A stretch of 64,000 nt of DNA from Pseudoscleropodium purum (lineage: Eukaryota > Streptophyta > Bryopsida > Hypnales > Brachytheciaceae). The notes under the pieces are model-generated. The model saw nothing but the letters and a program-made list of their open reading frames with translations. It made no database searches and was not told where the DNA came from. The stretch is from NCBI GenBank assembly GCA_963969395.1, contig OZ017800.1, positions 9,890,479 to 9,954,478 of the forward strand, given 5' to 3'. Shown piece by piece: positions 24,301 to 35,934 of the stretch; positions within the stretch are counted from its first letter, which is position 1; each line of letters starts with the position of its first letter. Position numbers and translations under genes: made by a program.

Positions 24301-27300
24301 AAGAGAAGGCATGTCAAAACACTAAATTTGCTTAAATCATAAGGCTTAGTAAGATACAAACCTTCTTAAAATTCTTCTGAGTTTGCTCAATGGATAAGGG
24401 TGGGATCTTTTCACTCTTGATGAAGTTGATGGTTTTGTTACTCATTCACCATTGGCAACATGTCTTGAGTGCAAGGTAGGGACAAATAGCACTATAGTAG
24501 ACATGAAATGCACATTTGTTGAGAGCATCCTTTCAGTAATGATGTGTCAACACTCAGTATTTCATGTGTTAGACACTAATCACTCAGTAGCAACCCTTTT
24601 TTTTGTCATCATGGGGCCAAATTGCACCATTTCAAAATAAACTTCTACTTTTTGCCAAATAAAAGTAATCTTTTTTTGCCAAAAATTTTCCATTTCTACT
24701 AAAAATGTGAATGAAATCGCCAAATTCAGATGAAAGGTGCATGAATATGATTGAAAAGTGTTTTTTGGTTCAAAATATGGATGAATGTAGAAATATAGTA
24801 CTTTAGTAAATTTTAATTGGTCATCATTTTGGTGCTTTCTCAAAAAGTAGAAAAAAAGGGTTGCTCTACTTCTCTGCCATAGTTAAGCTTGTCCAATCAA
24901 TTCCAATATCTTAAGCAAACTACAAGAAAGACAAGTTCATTCATGCCCCAAGCCTTAGCATTGATGAAGTCACAAAAGTTTTTCAGAAGGCAAGGATGGT
25001 AAAATTCAATGTTTCCTATAGCAACATGAGCATAGACTAGCACTCCAATGGATCACTTCATATTCATAGCCGTATATGTGTTCAATTAGCAATGGCTGCA
25101 TTTTATACAAAGCATTTTGGTTAATTATGAGTTTTGGAGGTATTACAATAACTAAGTTTTGAGATTCTCTTTTTCCTTGCATCAATCTGCATGACCTATA
25201 CAATATGAGAAATGTTTCATTTTTGTGCAGTCACATATCATACACCCTAAGCCTTGGAAGACATAGGAAGGTAATTGATGGAGGCCTTATAAGTAAGCCT
25301 ACACTCTAAATTCAATTCATGCACTAAAAGTACATTGTGCACAAATTCATATGTATCATGTTCTTGGATATTCTAAAGATGTCTCTACAGTTTGGCACCT
25401 TCATTTAGCATCTCAATATCGAGAGGCTATATGAAGCTTGTGTTATTTGTGAATAAAACTTGTATGCCCTCCAAAATCTATAAATGAAGCATTAATTTTC
25501 TAGAATGTTTATTAAGAATTTGTCGAATGTAGTGGGGCTTATCAATTGTTTTGAATCCTGATTTGAAAGGTTTGAGGTTTAGAGATTATTTTGTCTATGT
25601 AATTTACCCATTACATGACTGTTTATTGTATATAAGATCTATATGTTTTGTGAATAATTTCAAGCTATTTTTTCTAATATATAGTTAAGTTTAAATGATT
25701 CTTTTTTTTTTCCTTAACTATGGAAGGAAATGAATACCAAGAGAGAAGCTTTCTACAAAAGGATTGAAGTGCTACAACTGAATTTCTATGACAGATTTTC
25801 TAGAGTTAAAGCAACCCCTCAACATTCAAAACATGACATGTGGTAGTTCTTTCTAAGGAATGACCTAATTTTTGCCAAATTAGTCCTTCATATACACTAG
25901 ATCCTATCATCTAAAATAATTTGGAACACTTAAATCTTTCTAAATCCTTCCCGACATAATTCAACGTAATTGTTGACTACAATAATGTGTGGTACTAAAT
26001 TACAATTCATCTTTATCCTAAATCTCATCACATATAAATCCTTGTATATTTGCCTATGTTGAATACCACAATTGCTATAGATATTCTATTGTCATAAATT
26101 TCCATAGTCAAGTTAGTTGTAAATGTTCTTTAGCTAAATAAGGTAATGAAATTAACCATTACCTAAACCACGGCAATAGGTCCACAATTATAGGTTAATG
26201 TGACATTTCCACGGTTATAGGTCTAGTATATAAGGTGTATGGATTTATTATTTTTAATCAAAATGTGAGATATTTTCAATATTGTAGGTCCTCAATACTG
26301 AAAAATTTGTAACCTTCTTGAAGTAGATGTTTAGGCTTACAAAATATATACTCACAGCTCTTGAGCTCACGCTTTTAGACTTACTAACTAGTGTCATTGT
26401 CCTTGAATCTAGTTGTATATACAACTAAGTAAGTACCTACAACCATTTGAAGGTGTTTATGTAATATATGTATCTATAGTATAGCTAAATTATAACATGT
26501 TAAAAAAAGTTTATATTATAGATACCTATAATATAGACATCTAATTATAACCATAGAAAGTATATATAGCATAGACTCCTAGGATAATGGACTCACAAAT
26601 TCATTACTCACATGCTAGCACTTCCAAAATTCTTGTTAAATCATGGAAGCATAATAATGCATGCCAAATGTATATCCAACCATCAACTATAGCCTCTAAA
26701 AGATTAGACTTTAAGTCCAATTTATCCCCAATATTACCTTAATTACTAGGCTATTGAAAAAAATTTCCATTCCTAAGACTAGAATTGCATTCAAAATCAA
26801 TGACAAAAATAACCAACACAACAACCAATTCACGGTTTGTGTTGATGACTAATTATTTTTTAAAAACTTTACAAAAGCTATTGCAAATGATAATCCATAA
26901 ACTCTATCTTAATAGCCATGAAAAAATTTCTTCAACAAAACCATTACAAGTATTTCACTAATTTTGTAATACACATCGGTCACATTTGCATGCATCCCAT
27001 ATAAAACATACATAAAACAAATGTGATCTTCTAGTGAAGAAATAATCCTAAAGAACTACAAACATCCACCTTTTGGAAAAAATAAATGTTGTATACTCAT
27101 ACAATCTCTTTGATTGTAAAAAACAAAGACTAGGGTGGCATCAAATATTAACAATTGAAAAACATTGGTACTATACATTAATGTCTCATATAAGTAGTCT
27201 TTTACCATGTATTTGTGCATTTGATGTGTGTCATGACTTTCTTTAGACAAGATCTACTTGCAAATGTGTCCATGTCAACATCATCTTCAATGACAAGTCC

Positions 27301-30139
27301 TTGTAAATCTAGAACCAAGTATTTGTTGAACTTATCCTATTTATCATCTTTCAAATAAGCAAGCATTAGATGCCTTGACCTTCAAAAAGCCATACACTTC
27401 AAGTATCACTGACTACCAACATTTGACAATGTCAACTTCATCTTTCTTCATTACTTGTCTTGGAAAGTCTTTTGTGGCCATCCTCTTGCCAACATGTTTT
27501 TTTCTTAAAGTACATAGTAGAGTTTAGCCCCATCGTAATTGTCCAACTAATTACATAAGAAAGGATCAAGCATTTCACATGGTAGACAATGGTAATTAAT
27601 ACTACTACCACAAAACATTTCACTCCATGCATGAATGCTATATGGCCCAAGCATTTATAGTTGCATTGCTTGACTTTGAAAGTCAATTTCTTGTCAATTT
27701 CTATTAGTTTCATCTTCTTCTAGATTCAAGACTTCTAAACTATCAAGACAATAGTAGGAAAATCACTAGGGCATGTGAGTGTAACTATGATGTTACTCCA
27801 CCTTTTGTCTCCCTAAAAGATCCACCCTTTGATTTTGTTGATGAAGAAACTCTATTTGATGTAGTGCAACACCTACATTTTTTTGCAACAATCAAATTAG
27901 GACTAACACTTAAATGGAGTGTAGAGCATCAACTAAAGGTTATATCTAGAAATGATATAGGAGTGAAGAATAGTGACCTTCTTTTGAACCTTTTTTACTT
28001 TGATTGTGATTGGTATCATACTATCAAGTTTGGCAAGTTTGGAATCTCATCCCCAAAGCAACAATGGGCTTCTTTAGACTACTATGTTTAGGCAAAATCC
28101 AAAGAAATAATAGAAAAGATGAGTTTTGAAAATAAAGTACAAGATTTGACAACAAAGTGAATACCAAAGTGATCCAATAAACAAAGATAGATTACACTAA
28201 AATACAAATTTAAAAAGAGAAGAAACGGCTATAAAAATTTAAGCATAACTTGTAGGATTCAATTCTGAATGCAATTTTTACAATTTAAAAAAAAAATTTC
28301 ATGAGTTTTTTTTTGCTTTCTAGAACAATCTCACCATTGGAATTAACGAATTTTAATTCCATTAAAGAGATATTAATAATTTCATTTAAGAAATATTAAT
28401 AATTTAGATTTTCCTTCTATCTTGTACCTACTTCTATTGAACAATTTTTTAAAGGATAAAATTAAGTTTTTTTGAATGTTTTTTTTATTAGACTCTCAAA
28501 TCAATCCTATACTATAAAGATTTAAAGCTTAAAACTCAGCAGCACAAAAATTTTAAGTTAAAAATGTTCAAAGTCAAAAAATCTAGTCTCGCAATGTGCT
28601 GAAAAATTTGCTTGTTTCACTTTAAACGCATATATCTTGCAATTTTTGTGGTAAAAAATTCTGAAATTTTTTCCACGCATTATTATACAAGTGAAGTGTA
28701 AGATCTTCTAGATAGATGTGGAAAAAAGATTATTTTTTTACTTTTTGCTATAGAAATGGCAATTTTGAGTGTTTTTTCACACAAAAAAGGCCTTGGTCAT
28801 GTAGGGGTTTAATCCAAATTTGAAATGTAGGAGCAATAATTCCACATATAATATAAACCACTTATGGCAACTTTGGCACAATCCAATTTTTGAATTGTGG
28901 TGAATGTTTACAAATCCAAAGTTGAATTATCTTCTTAAATCTCTAGAGAATCTCCAATTTCCAACAACCATCTTAAAGAGTTTATAATTTAGTAGTCTTT
29001 ATTGTTAGTAATTTAAAAGTACCATTAACAAAGCATAGTATATCTAAACAAGCCCAACATTTGTGACCCCATGTATGTCATTTTGTAATTCACATATCAA
29101 CAAAGTTTTGACAACTTTGGCCTTGATGATTACTCTTTGTTACACATTGTTCCTCACCAATATCTTTTCTCTAAACTCCAATAAATATAGCAAAAATTGA
29201 AGCACAAAGGGCCCATCTACAGGCAATTGAGGCCTAATGTATAAGCAAGGCTCTAGTGATTTTGGCAACAAATGCAATTCAGACACTTCTTAACCACTTT
29301 GCCCTTAGAATATCTATGGTGATAACCCAAATGCCCATTGCTTGTTCTTGTTGCAACTAACACCATTCTAATATTACTTTGTATTTGAATAGGATTGATA
29401 CTTGACTATTATTATATGACATAACTCCTCAAAACTTGTAGTCTTGTATCAAGGCAAACATAAATGTTTTTGTCTATTTATTGTCCAAATCCAACCTAAT
29501 GCAAAGGCTATCAAGAAGGATCATAGACATTTCAAGTTCTTTTAGGGCAATTGTTTACCGATCCCATTTAAGCTCAATCTTGGGATTTGCTAAATCTTTC
29601 TTATTTTATTAAACTATATGATCCAAATGGATTAATTTAGTTTAAATTAGTATAAATTGGCACCTTCATCTTACACTCAATCATTACATGAGCAATATAT
29701 AAAAATAAAAATAATTAATGATGATCTAGCTAAATCAAGGTTTTAGGCAACTAGAGAGACTAATTAGTCACCTTTCATCTTTCATTTTATAGATTTTGTA
29801 GGGATGTACTGATAATAACCATAACATTATTAAACTTGAAGGTTGGAGATCCTTGATTTGCTTCCCATGAATGAAGACCTCTTTCTTTGTAGAAAATCTT
29901 GAATGTAGGCTTGCCCATGAATTATGAACCAGTCAAATACAAAATATTCTTGACATATTAATTTTCTAAAAGGACCTCCAAATGTTGTCACTCGAGAATG
30001 TTATGACTGAGGAGTAGGAAGATTATAAGGTGCTTGGGCTCTAATAATGCATTCTAATACAAAGGTTCATTTAGTTTTTACATTACACCACCAATATACA
30101 AAAAATGTACATTTTAGGAGGTGGACACTTTTAATCACT
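24301..30139. other. AT-rich gene-free region
   Basis: Nearly 6 kb without a supportable gene. Open frames at 27438-27713 and 27864-28091 are short, isolated and low in complexity, with no recognised domain. Old transposon debris is likely but no element ends were found. Confidence 0.4.
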
Positions 30140-30250
30140 GTTGCATTCCAACTTCAAAAATTCATATCTAATTCCAAAAAGCTCCAAAAAATATGAAGCA
30201 ACTTGGGTTAAATGCCAATTTCATTTGTCTTTCAAAGAAAATCTATTGAA
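30140..30250. repeat. Dispersed repeat, related to the right window edge
   Basis: A roughly 100-bp block beginning ACTTCAAAAATTCAT and ending CTTTCAAAGAAAATCTATTGAA matches, with substitutions and indels, a block at about 63913-64000. It lies just outside duplicated segment A. Confidence 0.5.
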
Positions 30251-30359
30251 AAATATTACAAGAAATCAAACCTCCCCAAATGAATTATCAGCTCTTAAAT
30301 GAGCGCTTCATGGACTTCCTACCTTACCGCTATCACTGTTTGGCTTTACTGTGGCAGCT

Positions 30360-32074
30360 CAAAAAAGGCTGCCGGTTGGTCACCATATGTTCAACTTCAG
30401 CCTTGGCTGCTCATTTCCATTTCCTCCATCCAATAGATGAATGCGGTCTCTTTCCATCCAAAGCGTGGATGAAAGAATACCCTCTCTCTCTCCCATGGCC
30501 TCGCCATTTCTCAAAGAGTGACCGCAGGGAAACCATTGCCATTGCTTTTGCTTGTTTGCGTGTGCTTGCTTATGTTGCAGGAATGGTGGTGGTGACGCTG
30601 CTGCTGCAATTGGAGAAGAGATCCTGATTGTTCTTGTTGTCCTCCTCCTCCTGCTGTTGCTGCTGCTGCTACTACCGCCATCCGGTTAGGCTCATTTGCT
30701 CTGTTTTTCCATTTCTATCACTTGTTGTGCGTCTTGCTTCTTTTTTTTCTCCCGTGGTTTTCTGTGTTTTAGGGTTGTTTTACCATGCTGTTTCGATTAT
30801 TGCGAGTCTATGGCGTTTCGGGATTGAATTGGCCATTATTTGTGACATTTTTCGTTTCTTCTTTCTCTTTTTCTGTAGGGTCGTCGTGTTTTTTTATGTT
30901 GATGCCTGTGTTGGAGTCAATTGTGATCGTCTCGGACGGTGGTATTTTGGGTGCCCGTTGGGTTTGCTTTATCAAGGATGCTTTGTCTATTGATGGTGTG
31001 CTGAGGTTTCGGATGCTAGGAGACGTTATTGTAGGTGATGCCATCTCAATTGTCCTCCCGGTAGACTGGCAATCTTAATGGTTTCTACTGCAATTCGAAT
31101 GACACCAGGTGGTTAGAGAAGCCCGTTTTCGCGCGAATGCCTTTTGCAAGGTGTCCTAGCCCTTGAGTGCTACTCGCGTATGTGCGTTAAGAATCCGCCA
31201 CTCGTGTATGTCACTCGTTTACTCCGTTGTGTGTCTCCCATCTAAATTTTTATACAATTTCTGGAAGCGAACGAGAGATAGGAAATTGTCCCAATTGAGG
31301 ACCCAGTCAGTCGTAGTTTTAATTTATAACACAGTTTTATTTTAAAGAATCTCGCGACACCTTGGTCCCGTCTTCCAAGTCAAGGTATCCAAGATGCTCC
31401 GATCCTCTGACATCTTGAGACACATCCACTTGCTTAAGAATTTTGGAGAATGAATCCCCTAAGGCCGATCATTCCAATAGCTTGTGGATTGACACATGTG
31501 AGAAAGCAAAAGAAGAATGCTCGTGCGCACCTTTCTCATACATATTGATTGAATTCAAATCATATACTGTTGCCAGGTAGACCATAAGTTGGGCCACTTA
31601 CAATTGTTATGTCTGGATTGGAGGTTTATCCAGAGATTATCATGTGACTTAGAATACTGATTATGGATCCCTATCGAGTGATTGATTTCAGTTCATCTTG
31701 ACACTTGATTGTTTTGATTGATGAACTTTCCTATGAATGCTGTCTTCTTATTCTGCTCCTGTTCATAGGGAATGGCCGGTTTAATGCATGAAGGCAAGCA
31801 TCTTGATTTCAGATGCCAAAGGATCCCATTTCCGCCTCTTCGTAGAACTGAGCTTGCGATGCTCTATCGTTACTGCGCATCTTGTGGAAGTGTCTTTTAA
31901 TAGTGTTGTTCGTGAATGCAGGGACCATAATTAGTGCATGTCGTAGAGATGTCAAAGTGAAAGAAGTGGTCTTGGATGTGCTCCCTGCTGAACGGATAAC
32001 GAAGAAGATAATAATTCAACTATTGTGCTGCAATTTGGGACTGGAGTTGAGCAGAGGAGCAAGAGAGTTGAAGT
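30360..32074 (+). promoter_or_regulatory. Promoter and 5' leader of Yippee copy A, with probable leader intron
   Basis: A CT-rich stretch near 30480, a GAATGGTGGTGG segment and a CTG/CTC-repeat tract near 30640-30675 are shared by all three copies. They look like a plant core promoter and 5' UTR. A splice acceptor ending TGAATGCAG at 31921 is conserved in B (37527) and C (52266), so a leader exon at 31922-32074 after a long 5' UTR intron is likely. This exon holds very short upstream frames, ATG-TCG-TAG at 31938 and another at 31949. Longer frames here (30280-30627, 30628-30993) are not conserved in copy B. Confidence 0.45.
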
Positions 32075-33792
32075 ATGGGCAGATTATACTTGATACAGCT
32101 GGATGGCCGTGTGTATAGTTGCAAATTCTGCCGTAGTCATCTGGCTCAATCCGATGAGCTCGTCTCCAGGGTAATGCTACAGTTTTCTAATGTTTAGTTT
32201 TTACATCTTTTGGGAAAAAAAATCTTGCTTGTAACTCGAAGCAGTTACAGTTTCTATTTGTATAGGATTGAATTAAATTGCATATACTCTGGCGGTTTCT
32301 TTCACGTCTTTTGAATGCTTATGAGGGCATTAAATCGTTTTTGTGGTTCTTACATGTTTGCTATAGTGACTGGAAGTGAATAAACAGGCATTATTTCAAT
32401 CGCTAACAAGCCCCCTTGGTTTGCTCACATGTGTAGGCATTCCATTGTCGACATGGGAAGGCGTACCTATTCAATACAGTGTAATTTCCCCAGCCTGACT
32501 GGGTGTCTTGTCTCGCTTGCTGTGTTGTCAATTGAGGTTTCTTGACCCTTTCTAAGAATGCCCATTGACATGCCGACCCTTACCCGATATATGAGGTGAA
32601 GTAATGCTCAATGTAAGAACCCCTACAGGACCCAGCATTCGTGGTTTTAAAATGATCCATTTATTGATCATATCGGTAAATACTAATTCAGATGGGGCCA
32701 GATTTGGATATCACTAGAGTCAGTGAAAGAACATTGCTTGTGTTGGAGAAGTCCCAGTATAATTTCCAGTCATCGTGAAATATTCAACTGAAAGTGCCCG
32801 AAAAAACTTGAGGTCCAATTTGGGTTGGGCCTATTGAGGTCCAATTTGGGTTGGGCCTATTGGTCTTTGGGGTTAAGCCAATTGGCCTGGTCCCGTCAAT
32901 TATGAGACGAATGGGCACTTTCAGTTGCATATTTTACGATGACAATGTGGATGTTGACATTGTCTCCCGAGTCGTTCCTGGACTTGCTCACTAGAATAGA
33001 CTTCTGAGTCTCCTGGTCGGTCTTCATTATCCAGGGTGAATGTCTCACTGGGGCCGCAGGAAGATCGTCTGATGACCACAGGCAAGCACACGGTGGCTGA
33101 TATCTGCTGCAATTCTTGCCAGCAGGTTGTGGGCTGGAAATATGTAAGTATTTCTTTTCCTCATTCCCAACCTCGGTGCTGCGGACTTGATCATTCTATT
33201 GAAATTTCAGTCAGTCCCTCATTTGATGGAAAGTTTTTAGGAGCTTTCCCTGTCAGGTTAGTCATGGATCTTGTTTTACATTGCGTTTTTTTCTGAGTCC
33301 ACTGATGTGGATGTTTGTTCAGGAATTGGCTTTTGAGAAAAGTCAGAAGTACAAAGAGGGAAAGTTTATACTTGAACGGTACGTCGTTCTTTGGCACCAA
33401 AATATGTGTTTTAAACTGAGCGTTACATGTAGGTTTGAAAACGTTTTCATGGACTTGGTGACGGCCATGGAGGTTATTTTCCGAACAACAGTTTGCATGG
33501 CATCACCTGCTGTGCTGCTTAGCTGCTTGGTTTGTCCGATCTTGCAATGCACTTCTGGTCGCCGTGGCCAAGATTAACATTACTGCACATACTGCAATGG
33601 TATCTTTAACTTGCAACCAATGTCTGGTCCTTCACAAATTTATTTGTGGTACCTTATCTATAAAGTCCAAGCTTAAGATCCTTAAGATTATGTTATGTTT
33701 GACGATGATCCAGGGCTAAGATGATAGACGGGGACGGGGCGAGCTTCTATCTGGACTCCCATGAAGTGGACAGTGATGCAGATAACGAGTAA
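32075..33792 (+). CDS. Yippee-like zinc-binding protein, copy A (5 exons, 127 aa)
   Basis: Exons 32075-32170, 32437-32480, 33035-33143, 33323-33378 and 33714-33792 (96, 44, 109, 56 and 79 nt) give an intact 127-residue frame. The family is a conserved eukaryotic zinc-binding fold of about 120 residues. Visible signatures are [19 protein letters not shown], with zinc ligands Cys16 and Cys19, and [42 protein letters not shown] follows, with Cys72 and Cys75 as the second pair, and then [21 protein letters not shown]. The acidic end is [11 protein letters not shown]. All borders are GT-AG and phases match. No targeting signal is present, so a cytosolic or nuclear location is likely. The biochemical role of plant Yippee proteins is not settled. 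Exon 4 and intron 4 are identical to copy C. Confidence 0.93.
32770..32942. repeat. Inverted and tandem repeats within intron 2 of copy A
   Basis: Two 30-bp arms (32770-32799 and 32913-32942, outer ends TCATCGTGAAATA and TATTTTACGATGA) are inverted near-matches. Between them TGAGGTCCAATTTGGGTTGG... is repeated as a 26-bp direct duplication (32809-32860). Copies B and C have only the right-arm sequence. Confidence 0.65.
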
Positions 33793-34567
33793 CCTTCAGC
33801 TTATGCCGGAGTACAGCACATGTTTCACCGTGGGAGTACAGCACCGTGGTCATAGTGGCTTCATCAAATGTCAACCTGCCTTCTCCTTCACCCCCAGTGC
33901 TCCAAAGTCCACCGAGGAACAGAGCGGGGCAATGTTTTGTCCAAATAACTTCTTATTGATCCAAAGTAATACTTGGTTCTTTAAAGAACAACCGTTTTCT
34001 ATGACCATATTCGATGAAATGTAGGTAAATAACATATTTGTACAAAGATATAAGCAAACCTGTGCAAAATTTTTTAAATGGATTTGGGTGTTAAAAGGGT
34101 TAGAATGTCTAGACTGCATCCCTTCCACTCTCCTTCACTTATTATCTGTATGCAACATACCTGGTTTCAAAGCTTACAAACTGGCAGATCAGTCAGCTTG
34201 TAGTTTTGCTGGAGTGTATGCGTCTTGTACAGACTTGTGAAAGCTGCTGTGGCCCGTTTTACAGGAGCTACTCTTTTGAATTTAATGTAAATATCTTCTA
34301 TTCTTGGATGAATACCTGCGTTAAGGACTAGAGAAAGCTTGGTTTCGCTTGGCATGAGGGCATGTTGTGTGGTTTCTATGTTGGAGCAGTTGTTTTTGTT
34401 AGGTACCTTGACACTCTATTGCTCAGTGACTGCCATTTGGGGTTGATCTCATGCTGTGAAGTGTTAAGGGAGGAGTTCCTCATTGTGCAGCAGTCGTAAT
34501 TTCGACAGTATGATGGCACAAGGATTTCAGAATCACGGTGCTCGGATGAGTTGCAATTAGATCTGCA

Positions 34568-35934
34568 AACTTCAGATATACTTTACAGTAGATTTTCAAA
34601 AGTTTACTTGTGTTAGTTCTCTTGCATTTGCATATTATAGATTTTCAAAATTTGAACATCTCATCTGAAGGGGTTAACCCTTTGCAGCTGTATAGTATAT
34701 TTGGTGGTATTTGATGAGAAAAACATTGGGCAAATATTTTTCAATACAAAGTAAATTAATGATCAAAATAGTATGTGAATAACAATGTATCACAAGTCAT
34801 ATATTACACCACATTACCACAATTGAAGAGCTATGAGGCTAGATATAGGTTGTGTAGAGGGACCCCAAGGGTCTTTCAAGGGTTAAACACCTTCAATATC
34901 TTTGGAAATTGGCATGCAAGTAATGAAAATAACTAACAAGCAATTGTTAGAATTTTCAAAATAGAATAGTGACTAATTTCTCTACATAGTGAGCCAAATT
35001 ATACTAACCATATTGGATTAGGCCTAAAATTTATTTTCTTCTAACTTCAAATGTTATGATCTTATAGTCTAATATAATTTTGCTTAGTTTAGCATTTGAG
35101 AATTACTTTTACTTTTCAATTATCCTATTTCTAGGTCAATTTCATAGTAATCAAACAAAATTTGAATCATGTCCAAAAATTTATAAAATTATAAAACTAA
35201 TACTTTGGATGAAAAATAGTCAAGGAACTTTAGGATTAGATAATAGATTTAAATTTTGTTTTTATGACAACTCAAAGATGCATTTATACAACATTGCAAG
35301 GTTTCATCATCTCTTGACTATGAAAAATTGACCCAAATTATCCAAATTCTCAGAAAAAGATGAACTTTTTTATAAAATTTCATGGTTTTAATTTGTCTAC
35401 AATTAAAAGATACCTATATTAATTGTAATTTCCATTTTTTCTGAAGGAGAAACACCCAAAAGTGTCCCTCTTCTCATTTATGCACAATAGATTTTCCTTC
35501 CTAGACTTCAATTAAAATGTCCCTTTACAATGTCATTAAATTGTCCCCACTTAGTTAACTGCAATTATTTGATTGCTAATATAGTTAGAATTAAGTTTCA
35601 GACCGAGCTGTATGACAATCTGAGCAGGGTAAGGAGCTTCCACTTTGAAAAGTCAAAAAAATTACATGCCACGTCCAAAAAATCTAATTTAAAAAAAAAA
35701 ATCATGATTTTCAATTGCTAATACTACAGAAACATTTTTTTCCTAGGAAAACTGCCTCCAACTATGCTGAAAAATGCTGAACAAGCACATCACAACAGCT
35801 GTGTAAGTGAGTGTACAGTACAGATGACCGAAAGTGTTTTGTTCCAAATAGAAGTTAATGCCAGCTAAAAATAACAGGGCCTTGCTTTGTCTACAACCCA
35901 CAAGTGACACAAGTGACAAGTCTATCCCTGAAGG
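34568..35934. other. Gene-free spacer between copies A and B
   Basis: Strongly AT-rich sequence with no supported coding region. It contrasts sharply in composition with the duplicated segments on both sides. Confidence 0.45.

Larger units (their letters stand above)
30360..34567 (+). repeat. Segmental duplication copy A (carries a Yippee-like gene)
   Basis: This segment of about 4.2 kb is homologous to 35935-39998 (copy B, same strand) and 49607-53870 (copy C, inverted). Homology covers the leader, all exons and introns, and about 750 bp of 3' flank. Copies A and C extend further at the 3' side than B. Edges are approximate, judged from where alignable sequence stops. Confidence 0.8.

Noticed and set aside
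27438..28091. Two moderate open frames in the AT-rich block
   Set aside because: They are isolated and biased in composition, without recognised domains or repeat partners.
30280..30993. Open frames of 115 and 121 codons upstream of Yippee copy A
   Set aside because: They lie in the leader and presumed 5' UTR intron, are low in complexity or hydrophobic by composition, and the frame is broken in copy B.
33281..33577. 98-codon open frame with identical protein in copies A and C (also 50620-50916)
   Set aside because: It is exon 4 of the Yippee gene read through its donor site into intron 4. The identity reflects the identical DNA tract, not a separate gene.
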